Assembly: GCF_900107105.1 (NCBI RefSeq)
Contig: NZ_FNOT01000008.1
Span: 124,001-188,000, forward strand
Direction: 5' to 3'
DNA from: Geodermatophilus africanus
GTDB lineage: Bacteria; Actinomycetota; Actinomycetes; Mycobacteriales; Geodermatophilaceae
DNA length: 64,000 nt
In this document: positions 56,666 through 64,000 of the stretch, piece by piece
Layout of the letters: each line of letters opens with the position of its first letter
Numbering within the stretch: the stretch's first letter is position 1
Position numbers and translations under genes: made by a program
The notes under the pieces: model-generated
What the model saw: the letters and a program-made list of their open reading frames with translations, nothing else
What the model was told of the DNA's origin: nothing
Databases searched by the model: none

Positions 56666-58198
56666 ATGGCCGAGAGCGACGGCACCACCAGCGTCCCCCC
56701 AGCGAAGACCTGCCTCGTCACGGGCGCCACCGGCTACATCGGCGGGCGGCTCGTGCCCGAGCTGTTGGCCGCCGGGCACCGGGTCAGGGTGATGACCCGC
56801 GCCCCGGAGCGGCTGCGCGACCACCCCTGGGCCCGCCGGGTCGAGATCGCCCGGGCCGACGCCGCCGACGAGGAGGCGGTCGCGGCGGCCTGCGCCGGGG
56901 TCGACGCCGTCTACTACCTGATCCACGCCCTGGGCGCCGGTCCGCAGTTCGAGGAGACCGACCGGCGGACGGCGCAGGTGATGGCCCGGGCGGCGCGGGA
57001 GGCCGGCGTGGGCCGGCTGGTGTACCTCGGTGGGCTGGAGCCTGACGGCGAGGAGCTCTCCCCGCACCTGCGCTCGCGGGCCGAGGTCGCCGAGATCCTC
57101 CTTGGCTCCGGCGTCCCGACGGCCGTGCTGCGGGCCGCGGTGGTGCTGGGGTCGGGGTCGGCGTCCTTCGAGATGCTGCGCTACCTGACCGAGCGGCTGC
57201 CGGTGATGGTGACGCCGCGCTGGGTGCACAGCCGGATCCAGCCGATCGCCATCCGCGACGTGCTGCGCTACCTGGTCGGCTGCGCCACGCTGCCGCCGGA
57301 GGTGCACCGGTCCTTCGACATCGGCGGCCCGGACGTCATGACCTACCTCGACATGATGCAGCGGTTCGCGGCGGTGGCCGGGCTGGCCCGGCGGCGGATC
57401 CTGCCCGTCCCGGTGCTCAGCCCGGGGCTCTCCAGCCACTGGGTCGGCGTCGTCACCCCGGTGCCGGCGTCCATCGCCCGGCCGCTGGTGGAGTCGCTGC
57501 GCAACACCGTCGTCTGCTCCGAACACGACATCGCCCGGTACGTCCCCGACCCGCCGGAGGGGCTGCTCGGGTTCGACGAGGCGGTACGGCTGGCGATCCA
57601 GCGGGTCCGGGACGCGACCGTGGCCACCCGCTGGTCGTCGGCGTCCACACCCGGTGCGCCGTCGGACCCGCTGCCCACCGACCCGGACTGGGCCGGCGGC
57701 ACCCTCTACCTCGACGAGAAGACCCGGGAGACCTCCGCGTCACCGGAGGCGCTGTGGCGGGTGGTCGAGGGCATCGGCGGGGACGCCGGCTGGTACTCGT
57801 TCCCGCTGGCCTGGGAGGTGCGTGGCTGGCTGGACCGCGCGGTCGGCGGGGTGGGGCTGCGCCGGGGACGACGGTCGCCGTCGGACCTCTACGTCGGTGA
57901 CGCGCTGGACTTCTGGCGGGTCGAGGAGCTGGAGGAGGGCCGGCTGCTGCGGCTGCGCGCCGAGATGCGGCTGCCCGGGCTGGCCTGGTTGGAGTTCCAC
58001 GTGGAACAGGAGGACGGGCGCACCCGGCTGCGGCAGAAGGCGACGTTCAAGCCGAACGGCCTCTTCGGCCACCTGTACTGGCGGGTGCTCGTACCCTTTC
58101 ACGGCCCGATCTTCGGCGGCATGGTGCGCAACATCTGCCGCGCCGCGGAGCAGGGCACGGCCGCCGCGGCGGGGCAGCAGCGCGCCCACGCGGCCTAG
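56666..58198 (+). CDS. SDR-type NAD(P)-binding and DUF2867 protein
   Basis: This is a 510-residue protein. Residues about 15-290 form an atypical short-chain dehydrogenase with the dinucleotide motif TGATGYIGGRLVPELL and YYLIHALG. Residues 340-500 are DUF2867 (LYLDEKTRETSASPEALWRV, FWRVEELEEGRLLRLRAEMR), a SRPBCC-like fold. Such two-domain proteins are common in actinobacteria; substrate unknown. A parS-like palindrome is part of the code (EFHVEQ) at 57994. Confidence 0.85.
   Translation: MAESDGTTSVPPAKTCLVTGATGYIGGRLVPELLAAGHRVRVMTRAPERLRDHPWARRVEIARADAADEEAVAAACAGVDAVYYLIHALGAGPQFEETDRRTAQVMARAAREAGVGRLVYLGGLEPDGEELSPHLRSRAEVAEILLGSGVPTAVLRAAVVLGSGSASFEMLRYLTERLPVMVTPRWVHSRIQPIAIRDVLRYLVGCATLPPEVHRSFDIGGPDVMTYLDMMQRFAAVAGLARRRILPVPVLSPGLSSHWVGVVTPVPASIARPLVESLRNTVVCSEHDIARYVPDPPEGLLGFDEAVRLAIQRVRDATVATRWSSASTPGAPSDPLPTDPDWAGGTLYLDEKTRETSASPEALWRVVEGIGGDAGWYSFPLAWEVRGWLDRAVGGVGLRRGRRSPSDLYVGDALDFWRVEELEEGRLLRLRAEMRLPGLAWLEFHVEQEDGRTRLRQKATFKPNGLFGHLYWRVLVPFHGPIFGGMVRNICRAAEQGTAAAAGQQRAHAA
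57994..58007. other. parS: parS-like centromere site 3 (inside a gene)
   Basis: This is a third exact GTTCCACGTGGAAC, within the DUF2867 coding region in codons GAG TTC CAC GTG GAA CAG. Sites inside genes are normal for parS in many bacteria. Confidence 0.75.
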
Positions 58199-58239
58199 CG
58201 GCGTGACGGTGATGATCAGCTGAGCTCACCGTTCCGCGT

Positions 58240-58267
58240 CCTGGCTCAGCACCGGTGGTGAGCCAGG
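58240..58267. terminator. 28-bp dyad between convergent genes
   Basis: CCTGGCTCAGCACC/GGTGGTGAGCCAGG is a palindrome with a single mismatched pair. With the next dyad it forms a double hairpin between the SDR gene and the ABC exporter. Confidence 0.6.
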
Positions 58268-58269
58268 AA

Positions 58270-58300
58270 CCGCGGTGATCAGCTCACCTGATCACCGCGG
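58270..58300. terminator. 31-bp dyad with 13-bp perfect stem
   Basis: CCGCGGTGATCAG, loop CTCAC, CTGATCACCGCGG, directly before the stop of the ABC exporter (58303). A third related piece (GGTGATGATCAGCTG at about 58208) suggests the element is itself repeated. Confidence 0.65.
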
Positions 58301-58302
58301 AA

Positions 58303-60072
58303 TCAGACCAACAGTTGGGCGGCGGCGAGCTCGCGGTAGAGCGGGCTGGTCTCCACCAGCTCCTCGTGGGTGCCGGTCGCGACCACCCGCCCGGCGTCCA
58401 GGACGACGATGCGGTCGCTGTCGAGCACGGTCGACAGCCGGTGCGCCACCACCAGCAGCGCCCGGTCGGCGGACGCCGCGGCCAGGGTGTCGCGCAGCAG
58501 CGCCTCGTTGCGGGCGTCGAGGCTGGCGGTCGGCTCGTCGAGCAGCAGCAGCGCCGGGCGCGACAGCAGCGACCGCGCGATCGCCAGCCGCTGCCGCTCC
58601 CCGCCGGAGAGCAGCACGCCGTCGTCCCCCACCGGGACGTCGAGCCCGCGCGGCGAGCGCTGCACCACCTCGGTGAGCCCGACGTCGGCCAGCACCGCCC
58701 ACAGCTCGGGGTCGGTCGCGTGCGGCGCCGCCAGCAGCAGGTTGTCGCGCACCGACCCGGCCAGCACCGGCGCCTCCTGCTCGACGTAGCCCAGCCGGGC
58801 GCGCAGGCCGGCCCGCGGCAGGTCCCGGACGTCGGTCCCGGCCCACCGCACCGCCCCGCCGGTCAGCGGGTAGAAGCCCTCGACCAGCGCCAGCACCGTC
58901 GACTTGCCCGCACCCGACGGGCCGACCAGCGCCACCCGGCTGCCGGCGGGCACGGCCAGCGACACCCCGCGCAGCACCTCCGGGCCGTCCGGGTAGCGGA
59001 ACGAGACGTCGTCCAGCTCGAGCAGCGGCACGTCGTCCCCCGGCGACGACGCGGGGACGGCGACGGCCGCTCCGCCCCGCTCGGGCCGCGCGTCGTCCTC
59101 CGGGTCGAGCGCGAGCACCTCCCGCACCCGCGCGAGCGCGCCCAGCCCGTTCTGCAGCTGGGTCCACGCCCCGATCGCCTGCCCCAGCGGCATGACCAGC
59201 AGGAACAGGTACAGGATGAACGCGACCAGGTCGGCGACGGCGATCGAGCCGGCCGCCACCCGGTACCCGCCCAGCCCGAGGACGGCGAGGAACGCCCCCT
59301 GCACGGCGATCGAGCCGGCCGGGCTGACCAGGGCCTCCAGCCGGGCCACCCGCACGCCGGCCTCGTAGGCCCGGCCCGCGCTGGCCGCGACGACGTCCAC
59401 CTCGCGCGCGGTCGCCCCGCTGGCCCGGATGGTGCGCACCGCCGACAGCGCCCGCTCCACGGCGGCGGTCATCGCGCCGACCTCGTCCTGGGCCTGCCGG
59501 GAGAGCCGCTGCACGCCGCGGGCCACCGAGACGACGACCGCGAGCCCGACGGCGACCGACGCGACGGTGACCAGGAGCAGCCACCCGTCGACCAGCGCCA
59601 TCGCCACGACCGCGCCCACCGCCACGACCGCGGACCCGGCCACCTCGACGACCCCGGAGGTCACGGTGGCCCGGAGCAGCGTGGTGTCCGCACCGACCCG
59701 CGACATCAGGTCCCCGGTGCGCCGCCGGTCGTACTCGGCGACCGGCAGCCGGAGCAGCCGGTCGGCCAGCGTGCGCCGGGTGGAGAGCACCACGCCCTCG
59801 GCGGTCCGCTGCAGCAGGTACCCCTGCACCGCCCCGAGCGCCGAGGAGGCCACCAGGACGACGACGAGCAGGCCGACCGCGGGCAGCAGCTCCCGGCCGG
59901 CGCCGACGGCCTCGATCACCCGGGCGACCAGCACCGGCTGGGCCAGGGCACCGGCCGCGGCGACCAGCGAGAGGACAGCGGCTGCGGCCAGCGGGCGCCG
60001 GTGCGGCCGCAGCAGCGGCAGCAGCTCGCGCAGCGTCGCGGGAGGAGCGGCCGCTGTGGGGGTGGTGCTCAC
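58303..60072 (-). CDS. ABC exporter, fused permease and ATPase
   Basis: This 589-residue half-transporter has six N-terminal helices (type I exporter) followed by an ATPase with Walker A VGPSGAGKS, signature LLSGGERQRLA, Walker B LLLLDEPTASLD and H-loop VVAHRLST. It probably works as a homodimer exporting lipids, peptides or drugs; substrate unknown. It lies 16 bp after the hypothetical gene upstream, so they are one operon. Confidence 0.9.
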   Translation of the reverse strand: MSTTPTAAAPPATLRELLPLLRPHRRPLAAAAVLSLVAAAGALAQPVLVARVIEAVGAGRELLPAVGLLVVVLVASSALGAVQGYLLQRTAEGVVLSTRRTLADRLLRLPVAEYDRRRTGDLMSRVGADTTLLRATVTSGVVEVAGSAVVAVGAVVAMALVDGWLLLVTVASVAVGLAVVVSVARGVQRLSRQAQDEVGAMTAAVERALSAVRTIRASGATAREVDVVAASAGRAYEAGVRVARLEALVSPAGSIAVQGAFLAVLGLGGYRVAAGSIAVADLVAFILYLFLLVMPLGQAIGAWTQLQNGLGALARVREVLALDPEDDARPERGGAAVAVPASSPGDDVPLLELDDVSFRYPDGPEVLRGVSLAVPAGSRVALVGPSGAGKSTVLALVEGFYPLTGGAVRWAGTDVRDLPRAGLRARLGYVEQEAPVLAGSVRDNLLLAAPHATDPELWAVLADVGLTEVVQRSPRGLDVPVGDDGVLLSGGERQRLAIARSLLSRPALLLLDEPTASLDARNEALLRDTLAAASADRALLVVAHRLSTVLDSDRIVVLDAGRVVATGTHEELVETSPLYRELAAAQLLV

Positions 60073-60088
60073 CGGCCCGGACGCCGGC

Positions 60089-61057
60089 TCAGAGGGCGGG
60101 GGCCAGGGCGCTGACGATCGCGGTCAGCAGGCGGGCGTGGTGCTCGATCAGCTGCGGACGGTGCCCGTCGGGACGGATCGCCGCGATGTAGCCACCCGCC
60201 AATCCACCCCCATCAGCCCCCGCCGCCGTCCAGAACTCGTCGCCGTCGTCGGTCCCCAGCAGGAGGCCGCGCACCGTGGCGTCGCCGACCAGCGCGCGGG
60301 CGGCCGGGCCGTCGTCGGCGGCCAGCAGCACCCAGCGGGTGTCGAAGGCAGGGTCGCCGCTGGGGACCTGCACGAGCCCGCCGGTGCGGTGCTTCCAGAA
60401 GCGGGCCGGCGACAGCCGCAGCGGCGGGAGGATGCCGAGCACCGGAGCGGCGGTGACCGCATACTCCGGCACCGCGTACCGCCCGGAGGCGTACAGGACG
60501 TCGAAGGCGACCAGGTCGAGCGTGCCGTGGCGGCCGCGCATCACGCCGGCGGGGCGGTGGTCCCTCGTGGCGCGGACCGGGGCCGTGCGCACCAGCTCGG
60601 CGAGGACGGCGTCCTCCGGCGCGGTGCCGTCGGAGATGGCCCAGCCCTGCTGGACGGCCCAGCCCTGCGCCCCGACGGCGTCGCCCTGGTAGGCGAAGAC
60701 CTGCTCGAGCTCGCTGGGCCGGCGTGGCCGCCGGCTGCCGAAGAGGCCGCCGGGGACCGGCTGCTCGCCGGCGGTCTGCGGGCCGGCGGCCGGGGGCTGC
60801 GCCGGGCGTTCCGGGGCGGCGGGCGGCAGGTCCCAGCCCGGCGGCTGCCAGGCGGTGCTGCCGCCGCTCTCACTGCCGCCGCTCTCGGCCGGGCGGTCGG
60901 CGGCCGGCCCGTCGGCGGGCGGCTGCTGTCCCGGGATCTGCTCGGCCGGCGGCTGCCCGCCGGAGCCGCCGGCCCCGCCGAGGTGGCCGGGCTCGCGCCA
61001 GCCGCTGCCGTCGTCGGGGCGCTGCTCGAAGCCGTCGCGGTCGCGCGGGCTGCTCAT
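60089..61057 (-). CDS. Hypothetical protein with disordered N-terminus
   Basis: This is a 322-residue protein I do not recognise. Residues 1-110 are rich in Gly, Pro, Gln and Ser (PGQQPPADGPAADRP). Residues about 115-322 form a soluble globular domain (ELEQVFAYQGDAVGAQGWAV, DLVAFDVLYASGRYAVPEYA, PPLRLSPARFWKHRTGGLVQ). There is no membrane segment. ATG 61057 is behind GAGG. The gene lies between DUF721 and the ABC exporter. Confidence 0.7.
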   Translation of the reverse strand: MSSPRDRDGFEQRPDDGSGWREPGHLGGAGGSGGQPPAEQIPGQQPPADGPAADRPAESGGSESGGSTAWQPPGWDLPPAAPERPAQPPAAGPQTAGEQPVPGGLFGSRRPRRPSELEQVFAYQGDAVGAQGWAVQQGWAISDGTAPEDAVLAELVRTAPVRATRDHRPAGVMRGRHGTLDLVAFDVLYASGRYAVPEYAVTAAPVLGILPPLRLSPARFWKHRTGGLVQVPSGDPAFDTRWVLLAADDGPAARALVGDATVRGLLLGTDDGDEFWTAAGADGGGLAGGYIAAIRPDGHRPQLIEHHARLLTAIVSALAPAL

Positions 61058-61112
61058 CGCTGCCTCGTCTCCATGTGGGTCGTCCTCCCGGAGCCCCCGC
61101 GCCGGGCGGCTC

Positions 61113-61613
61113 CTACCCGTACGTGTCCCGCGGTCCGCGGCCGCGGACCGAGCGGGGGCCCTTCTTCCAGCTCGGGGCCGTCGGACCGACAACGCGCAGC
61201 CGGGTCACGACGTCCCCGCCGACCGACGCGTGCAGCTTGGCGAGGATCGTCGGGGCCAGCAGCCGCAGCTGAGTGGCCCACGCGGTGGACTCCGCGACCA
61301 CCAGCAGCTCGCCCTCGGTGAGGGTCTGCGGCGCGCAGTGGGCGGCGATGTCGGGACCGACCAGTGCCGACCACCGGCCGAAGACGGTGCCGACCTTCGT
61401 GTGCTCGGTCCAGTCCTGGGTCCTGACGAGGTTGTCCACCAACCGGGCCAGTGGCTGCGGGTCGTCGTCCCCCGGCCGGGGCCCGCTCCAGGTGCGCTTC
61501 GGGCCGGCGATCCGCCGCCGGGTGGGGCGGGGCCGGGACGCCGACGCCGCGCGCGCCGCCTCCAGCGCCGCGCGGGCGATGTCGCTGGGCCGCGCCGGCC
61601 GCTCCTCGCTCAT
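61113..61613 (-). CDS. DUF721/DciA-like protein
   Basis: This 166-residue protein has a DUF721 core (VGTVFGRWSALVGPDIAAHC, LTEGELLVVAESTAWATQL, ILAKLHASVGGDVVTRLRV). DciA proteins load the replicative helicase in many bacteria; the recF-linked actinobacterial member (Rv0004) is believed to be the equivalent. ATG shares four bases (ATGA) with the recF stop. Confidence 0.9.
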   Translation of the reverse strand: MSEERPARPSDIARAALEAARAASASRPRPTRRRIAGPKRTWSGPRPGDDDPQPLARLVDNLVRTQDWTEHTKVGTVFGRWSALVGPDIAAHCAPQTLTEGELLVVAESTAWATQLRLLAPTILAKLHASVGGDVVTRLRVVGPTAPSWKKGPRSVRGRGPRDTYG

Positions 61614-62797
61614 GGGACCTCCTCCCGCACGGCCCCATCCTCGGCGGCCTGCGGGTCGAGCGGTACCGCCTGCCCGCCGGCGACCTGCACCACCGTGCCG
61701 CGCAGCTCCGCCGGGACGTCGTCGAGCACCGCCGCGGTGACCAGGGACTGCTCCGCGCCGCGCGCCACCGCGGCCAGGGCCGCCCGGCGGTCGGCGTCCA
61801 GCGTGGCGAAGACGTCGTCGAGCACGAGGATCGGCTCGTCGCCGTCGGCCCGCAGCAGCGCGAAGCAGCCGAGCTTGAGCGCCAGGGCCAGCGACCAGGA
61901 CTCCCCGTGGCTGGCGAACCCCTTCGCCGGCAGCGACCCCAGCGAGATGACCAGGTCGTCGCGGTGCGGGCCGACCAGCGTCATGCCGCGGTCGACCTCG
62001 TCGCTCCTGCGCTCCGCCACCCGTTCCCGCAGCGCGACGGAGAGCTCCCCGGCCGTCGGCAGCCCCGTCCCCTCGCCGACCGGCGTCCCGTCCCCGGCCA
62101 GCGGCACCGTGCTGGCGTAGCCGAGCGCGGCGACGGCGGCATCGGCGCCGGCGACCTCCGCGTAGGCGCGGGCCATGTGCGGGGCCAGGTCAGCGACCAG
62201 CCGCAGCCGCGCGGCGAGCAGCTGCCCCCCGAGGTCGACGAGGTGCCCGTCCCAGACGTCGAGCGTGGCCAGCGCGTCGCCGCGGGCCATCCGGGCGGTC
62301 TTGAGCAGGGCGTTGCGCTGCTTGAGCACCCGGTCGTAGTCGTTGCGCACGCCGGCCAGCCGCGGGGTGCGGCTGACCAGCAGGTCGTCGAGGAAACGCC
62401 GCCGTTCGGCCGGGTCGCCGCGGATGAGCACCAGGTCCTCCGGTGCGAACAGCACGGACTTCACCAGCCCGAGCAGCTCGCGGGGCCGCGGCAGCGGCGC
62501 CCGGTTGACCCGCACCCGGTTGGCCTTCCCCGGGTTGATCTCGATCTCGACCAGCAGCTCGCGGTCCTCGCGGCGCAGCGCCGCCCGGACCACCGCCTGG
62601 GACGCGCCCTGCCGGACCAGTGGGCCGTCGCCGGCGACCCGGTGGCTGCCCATCGTGGCCAGGTAGCCGACCGCCTCGACGAGGTTGGTCTTGCCCTCGC
62701 CGTTGCGGCCGACGAACACCGTCGGCCCCGGCTGCAGCGCGAGGTCCACCCGGTCCCAGTTGCGGAACGAGCCCAGCTGCAGGTGTCGCAGGTACAC
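61610..62797 (-). CDS. recF: RecF DNA repair protein
   Basis: This 395-residue SMC-like ATPase has Walker A VGRNGEGKTNLVEAV, signature KGFASHGESWSLALALKLG, and Walker B EPILVLDDVFATLD. RecF loads RecA at gaps through RecOR. GTG 62797 (VYLRHLQLGSFRNW) is the conserved N-terminus; the longer frame upstream is repeat sequence. Order dnaN-gnd-recF-DUF721 is typical of actinobacteria. Confidence 0.96.
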   Translation of the reverse strand: MYLRHLQLGSFRNWDRVDLALQPGPTVFVGRNGEGKTNLVEAVGYLATMGSHRVAGDGPLVRQGASQAVVRAALRREDRELLVEIEINPGKANRVRVNRAPLPRPRELLGLVKSVLFAPEDLVLIRGDPAERRRFLDDLLVSRTPRLAGVRNDYDRVLKQRNALLKTARMARGDALATLDVWDGHLVDLGGQLLAARLRLVADLAPHMARAYAEVAGADAAVAALGYASTVPLAGDGTPVGEGTGLPTAGELSVALRERVAERRSDEVDRGMTLVGPHRDDLVISLGSLPAKGFASHGESWSLALALKLGCFALLRADGDEPILVLDDVFATLDADRRAALAAVARGAEQSLVTAAVLDDVPAELRGTVVQVAGGQAVPLDPQAAEDGAVREEVP

Positions 62798-62811
62798 CTC
62801 AGCATCCCCGC

Positions 62812-62911
62812 GGTGAGGTGCTGGAACGGCCCCCCGGTGACCGGATGGAACGGCCCCCTTGCAGGGCCCCGCCACGAGCCTGCGAGTGGTGGGGGGCAAG
62901 GGGGTCCTTGT
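62812..62911. repeat. Gene-end palindromic repeat, copy 13
   Basis: CGGCCCCCTTGCAGGGCCCC, CACGAGCCTGCGAGTGGTGG and GGGCAAGGGGGTCCTTG end on the gnd stop. An additional fragment (GTGAGGTGCTGGAACGGCCC) as in copy 2 precedes it. It separates gnd from recF. Confidence 0.7.
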
Positions 62912-63844
62912 TCATGCGGGGCGCTCGGCCTCCTGCTCGCGGACGGCGTGCACCGCGTGGCCGCCGAACTGCTGGCGCAGCGCGGCGACGGCCTTCATCG
63001 TCGGCGAGTCCTCCTGCCGGGAGGAGAACCGGGCGAACAGCGAGGCGGCGATCGCCGGCATGGGGACGGCGTTCTCGATGGCCTGCTCGACGGTCCACCG
63101 GCCCTCGCCGGAGTCCTCCGCGTAGCCGGTGATCTTCTCGAGGGCCGGGTCCTCCTCCAGCGCGCGCACCAGCAGGTCGAGCAGCCAGGAGCGGATGACG
63201 GTGCCCTGGGTCCAGGACTTGACGACGCCGGGGACGTCCTCGATGAGGTCGACGGCGGCCAGCAGCTCGTAGCCCTCGCCGTAGGCCTGCATCATCGCGT
63301 ACTCGATGCCGTTGTGGACCATCTTGGAGAAGTGCCCGGCGCCGACCGGCCCGGCGTGCACGAAGCCCGCGCCCGGCATCTCCTGCCCGGACTCGTCCTT
63401 GGGCGACGGCGGCTTGAGCGCGTCGAAGACCGGCTGCACCTTGGCGACGTCCTCCCGGGTGCCGCCCACCATCAGCGCGTAGCCGTTCTCCAGGCCCCAG
63501 ACCCCGCCGGAGACGCCGGCGTCCAGGTAACCGATGCCCTTCTCGCGGCACAGCACGTCGTGGACCTGGTCGTCGGTGTACTTGGAGTTGCCGCCGTCGA
63601 CGATCACGTCGCCCGGCTCGAGCAGCCCCGCCAGCTCCTTGACGGTGGCCCGGGTGGGCTCACCTGCCGGGACCATCACCCACACCACCCGCGGCGCGGA
63701 CAGCGCCTCCACCAGCGCGGGCAGGCTGTCGACGTCCCGCCTCTCCGGGTGGTGGTCGAAGCCGACGACCTCGTGACCGGCGCGGCGCACCCGCTCGGCC
63801 ATGTTGCCACCCATCTTGCCCAGCCCGATCAGCCCCAGCTGCAC
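62912..63844 (-). CDS. gnd: 6-phosphogluconate dehydrogenase, decarboxylating (short form)
   Basis: This is a 310-residue enzyme of the pentose phosphate pathway. NAD(P) motif GLIGLGKMGGNMAERV, substrate motif IVDGGNSKYTDDQV, DAGVSGGVWGLENGYALMVG and the catalytic Lys in GAGHFSKMVHNGIEY are present. The short (about 300 residues) form is the NAD-preferring YqeC type. A Gly/Asp-rich cofactor site cannot settle NAD against NADP. GTG 63844. Confidence 0.93.
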   Translation of the reverse strand: MQLGLIGLGKMGGNMAERVRRAGHEVVGFDHHPERRDVDSLPALVEALSAPRVVWVMVPAGEPTRATVKELAGLLEPGDVIVDGGNSKYTDDQVHDVLCREKGIGYLDAGVSGGVWGLENGYALMVGGTREDVAKVQPVFDALKPPSPKDESGQEMPGAGFVHAGPVGAGHFSKMVHNGIEYAMMQAYGEGYELLAAVDLIEDVPGVVKSWTQGTVIRSWLLDLLVRALEEDPALEKITGYAEDSGEGRWTVEQAIENAVPMPAIAASLFARFSSRQEDSPTMKAVAALRQQFGGHAVHAVREQEAERPA

Positions 63845-63870
63845 GACGCAGTCCTCTCCTCAGCAGTTGA

Positions 63871-63963
63871 CGGACCCCCTGCCCCACGGCTCGCGTGCTC
63901 GCGGCGGGACCCCTCGGGAGGGACGTGCACGCGCCCGCGCTCGAGGGGGCCTGGGTCCATCTT
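63871..63963. repeat. Gene-end palindromic repeat, copy 14 (diverged)
   Basis: GGACCCCCTGCCCCACGG, CGTGCTCGCGGCGGGACCCC, GCTCGAGGGGGCC and GGGTCCATCTTTCA, ending on the dnaN stop codon. Confidence 0.55.
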
Positions 63964-64000
63964 TCAGCCTGGCAGGCGCACCGGCATGATCAGGTACCGG
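63964..64000 (-). CDS. dnaN: DNA polymerase III beta clamp, last codons (partial)
   Basis: The final residues RYLIMPVRLPG and stop are the conserved C-terminus of the sliding clamp. The rest and the dnaA-dnaN origin region lie beyond the right edge. Confidence 0.9.
   Translation of the reverse strand, partial: RYLIMPVRLPG

Overview
This window comes from a very GC-rich (roughly three quarters G+C) actinobacterial chromosome next to its replication origin. The right edge holds the last codons of dnaN (63964-64000, minus). Leftward follow gnd, recF and a DUF721/DciA-like gene, then, after a three-gene insertion (hypothetical, ABC exporter, SDR/DUF2867, plus an APC permease), gyrB, gyrA, a DUF3566 gene, tRNA-Ile, a DLW-39 gene, tRNA-Ala, ppiA, a PH-domain gene, crgA, a DUF881 gene, trpG/pabA, and the pknB-pknA-pbpA-rodA-pstP-fhaB-fhaA cluster with tRNA-Leu. 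This is the classic origin-flanking order of mycobacteria and relatives. GC content, DUF222/HNH genes and overall gene content fit the Geodermatophilaceae (Blastococcus/Geodermatophilus/Modestobacter); the family assignment is inference.

Layout. 1-6.1 kb: start of cinA, a small membrane protein, two tandem PASTA Ser/Thr kinases, a PaaG-like enoyl-CoA hydratase with two palindromic operator-like sites, and another membrane protein. 6.1-15.7 kb: an accessory locus resembling mycobacterial iniBAC. On the minus strand it has an IniB-like acidic repeat protein followed by two dynamin-like GTPases. Divergently on the plus strand lie a membrane-anchored Hsp70-like ATPase and a translationally coupled large LuxR-type (LAL/IniR-like) regulator. 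This is the best candidate for an unusual envelope-stress or membrane-remodelling system. 15.7-30.8 kb: miscellaneous stress and metabolic genes (MBL hydrolase, two GlsB/YeaQ membrane proteins, SRPBCC, GntR and TetR regulators, YkuE-like phosphoesterase, CYTH/CHAD protein, PRC-barrel protein, omega-amidase plus aminotransferase, MOSC plus S4, aldose epimerase, a frameshifted HNH gene, DUF1707, NTF2-like). 30.9-40.6 kb: tRNA-Leu and the cell-wall/division signalling operon fhaA-fhaB-pstP-rodA-pbpA-pknA-pknB, with 1-4 nt stop/start overlaps from pstP through pknA. 40.8-55 kb: trpG, DUF881, crgA, thiolase, PH-domain protein, rhomboid protease, ppiA, SppA, tRNAs, gyrA and gyrB. 55-64 kb: permease, SDR, ABC exporter, hypothetical, DUF721, recF, gnd, dnaN end.

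Non-coding architecture is rich. Three perfect 14-bp GTTCCACGTGGAAC palindromes look like parS sites. A roughly 375-bp island between two strong terminators (42764-43137) carries about seven DnaA-box-like 9-mers. A family of about 60-bp gene-end palindromes recurs at some 14 loci, mostly abutting stop codons, and one copy is embedded in frame inside a phosphoesterase gene. Two genes (rhomboid and phosphoesterase) appear to need CTG start codons.
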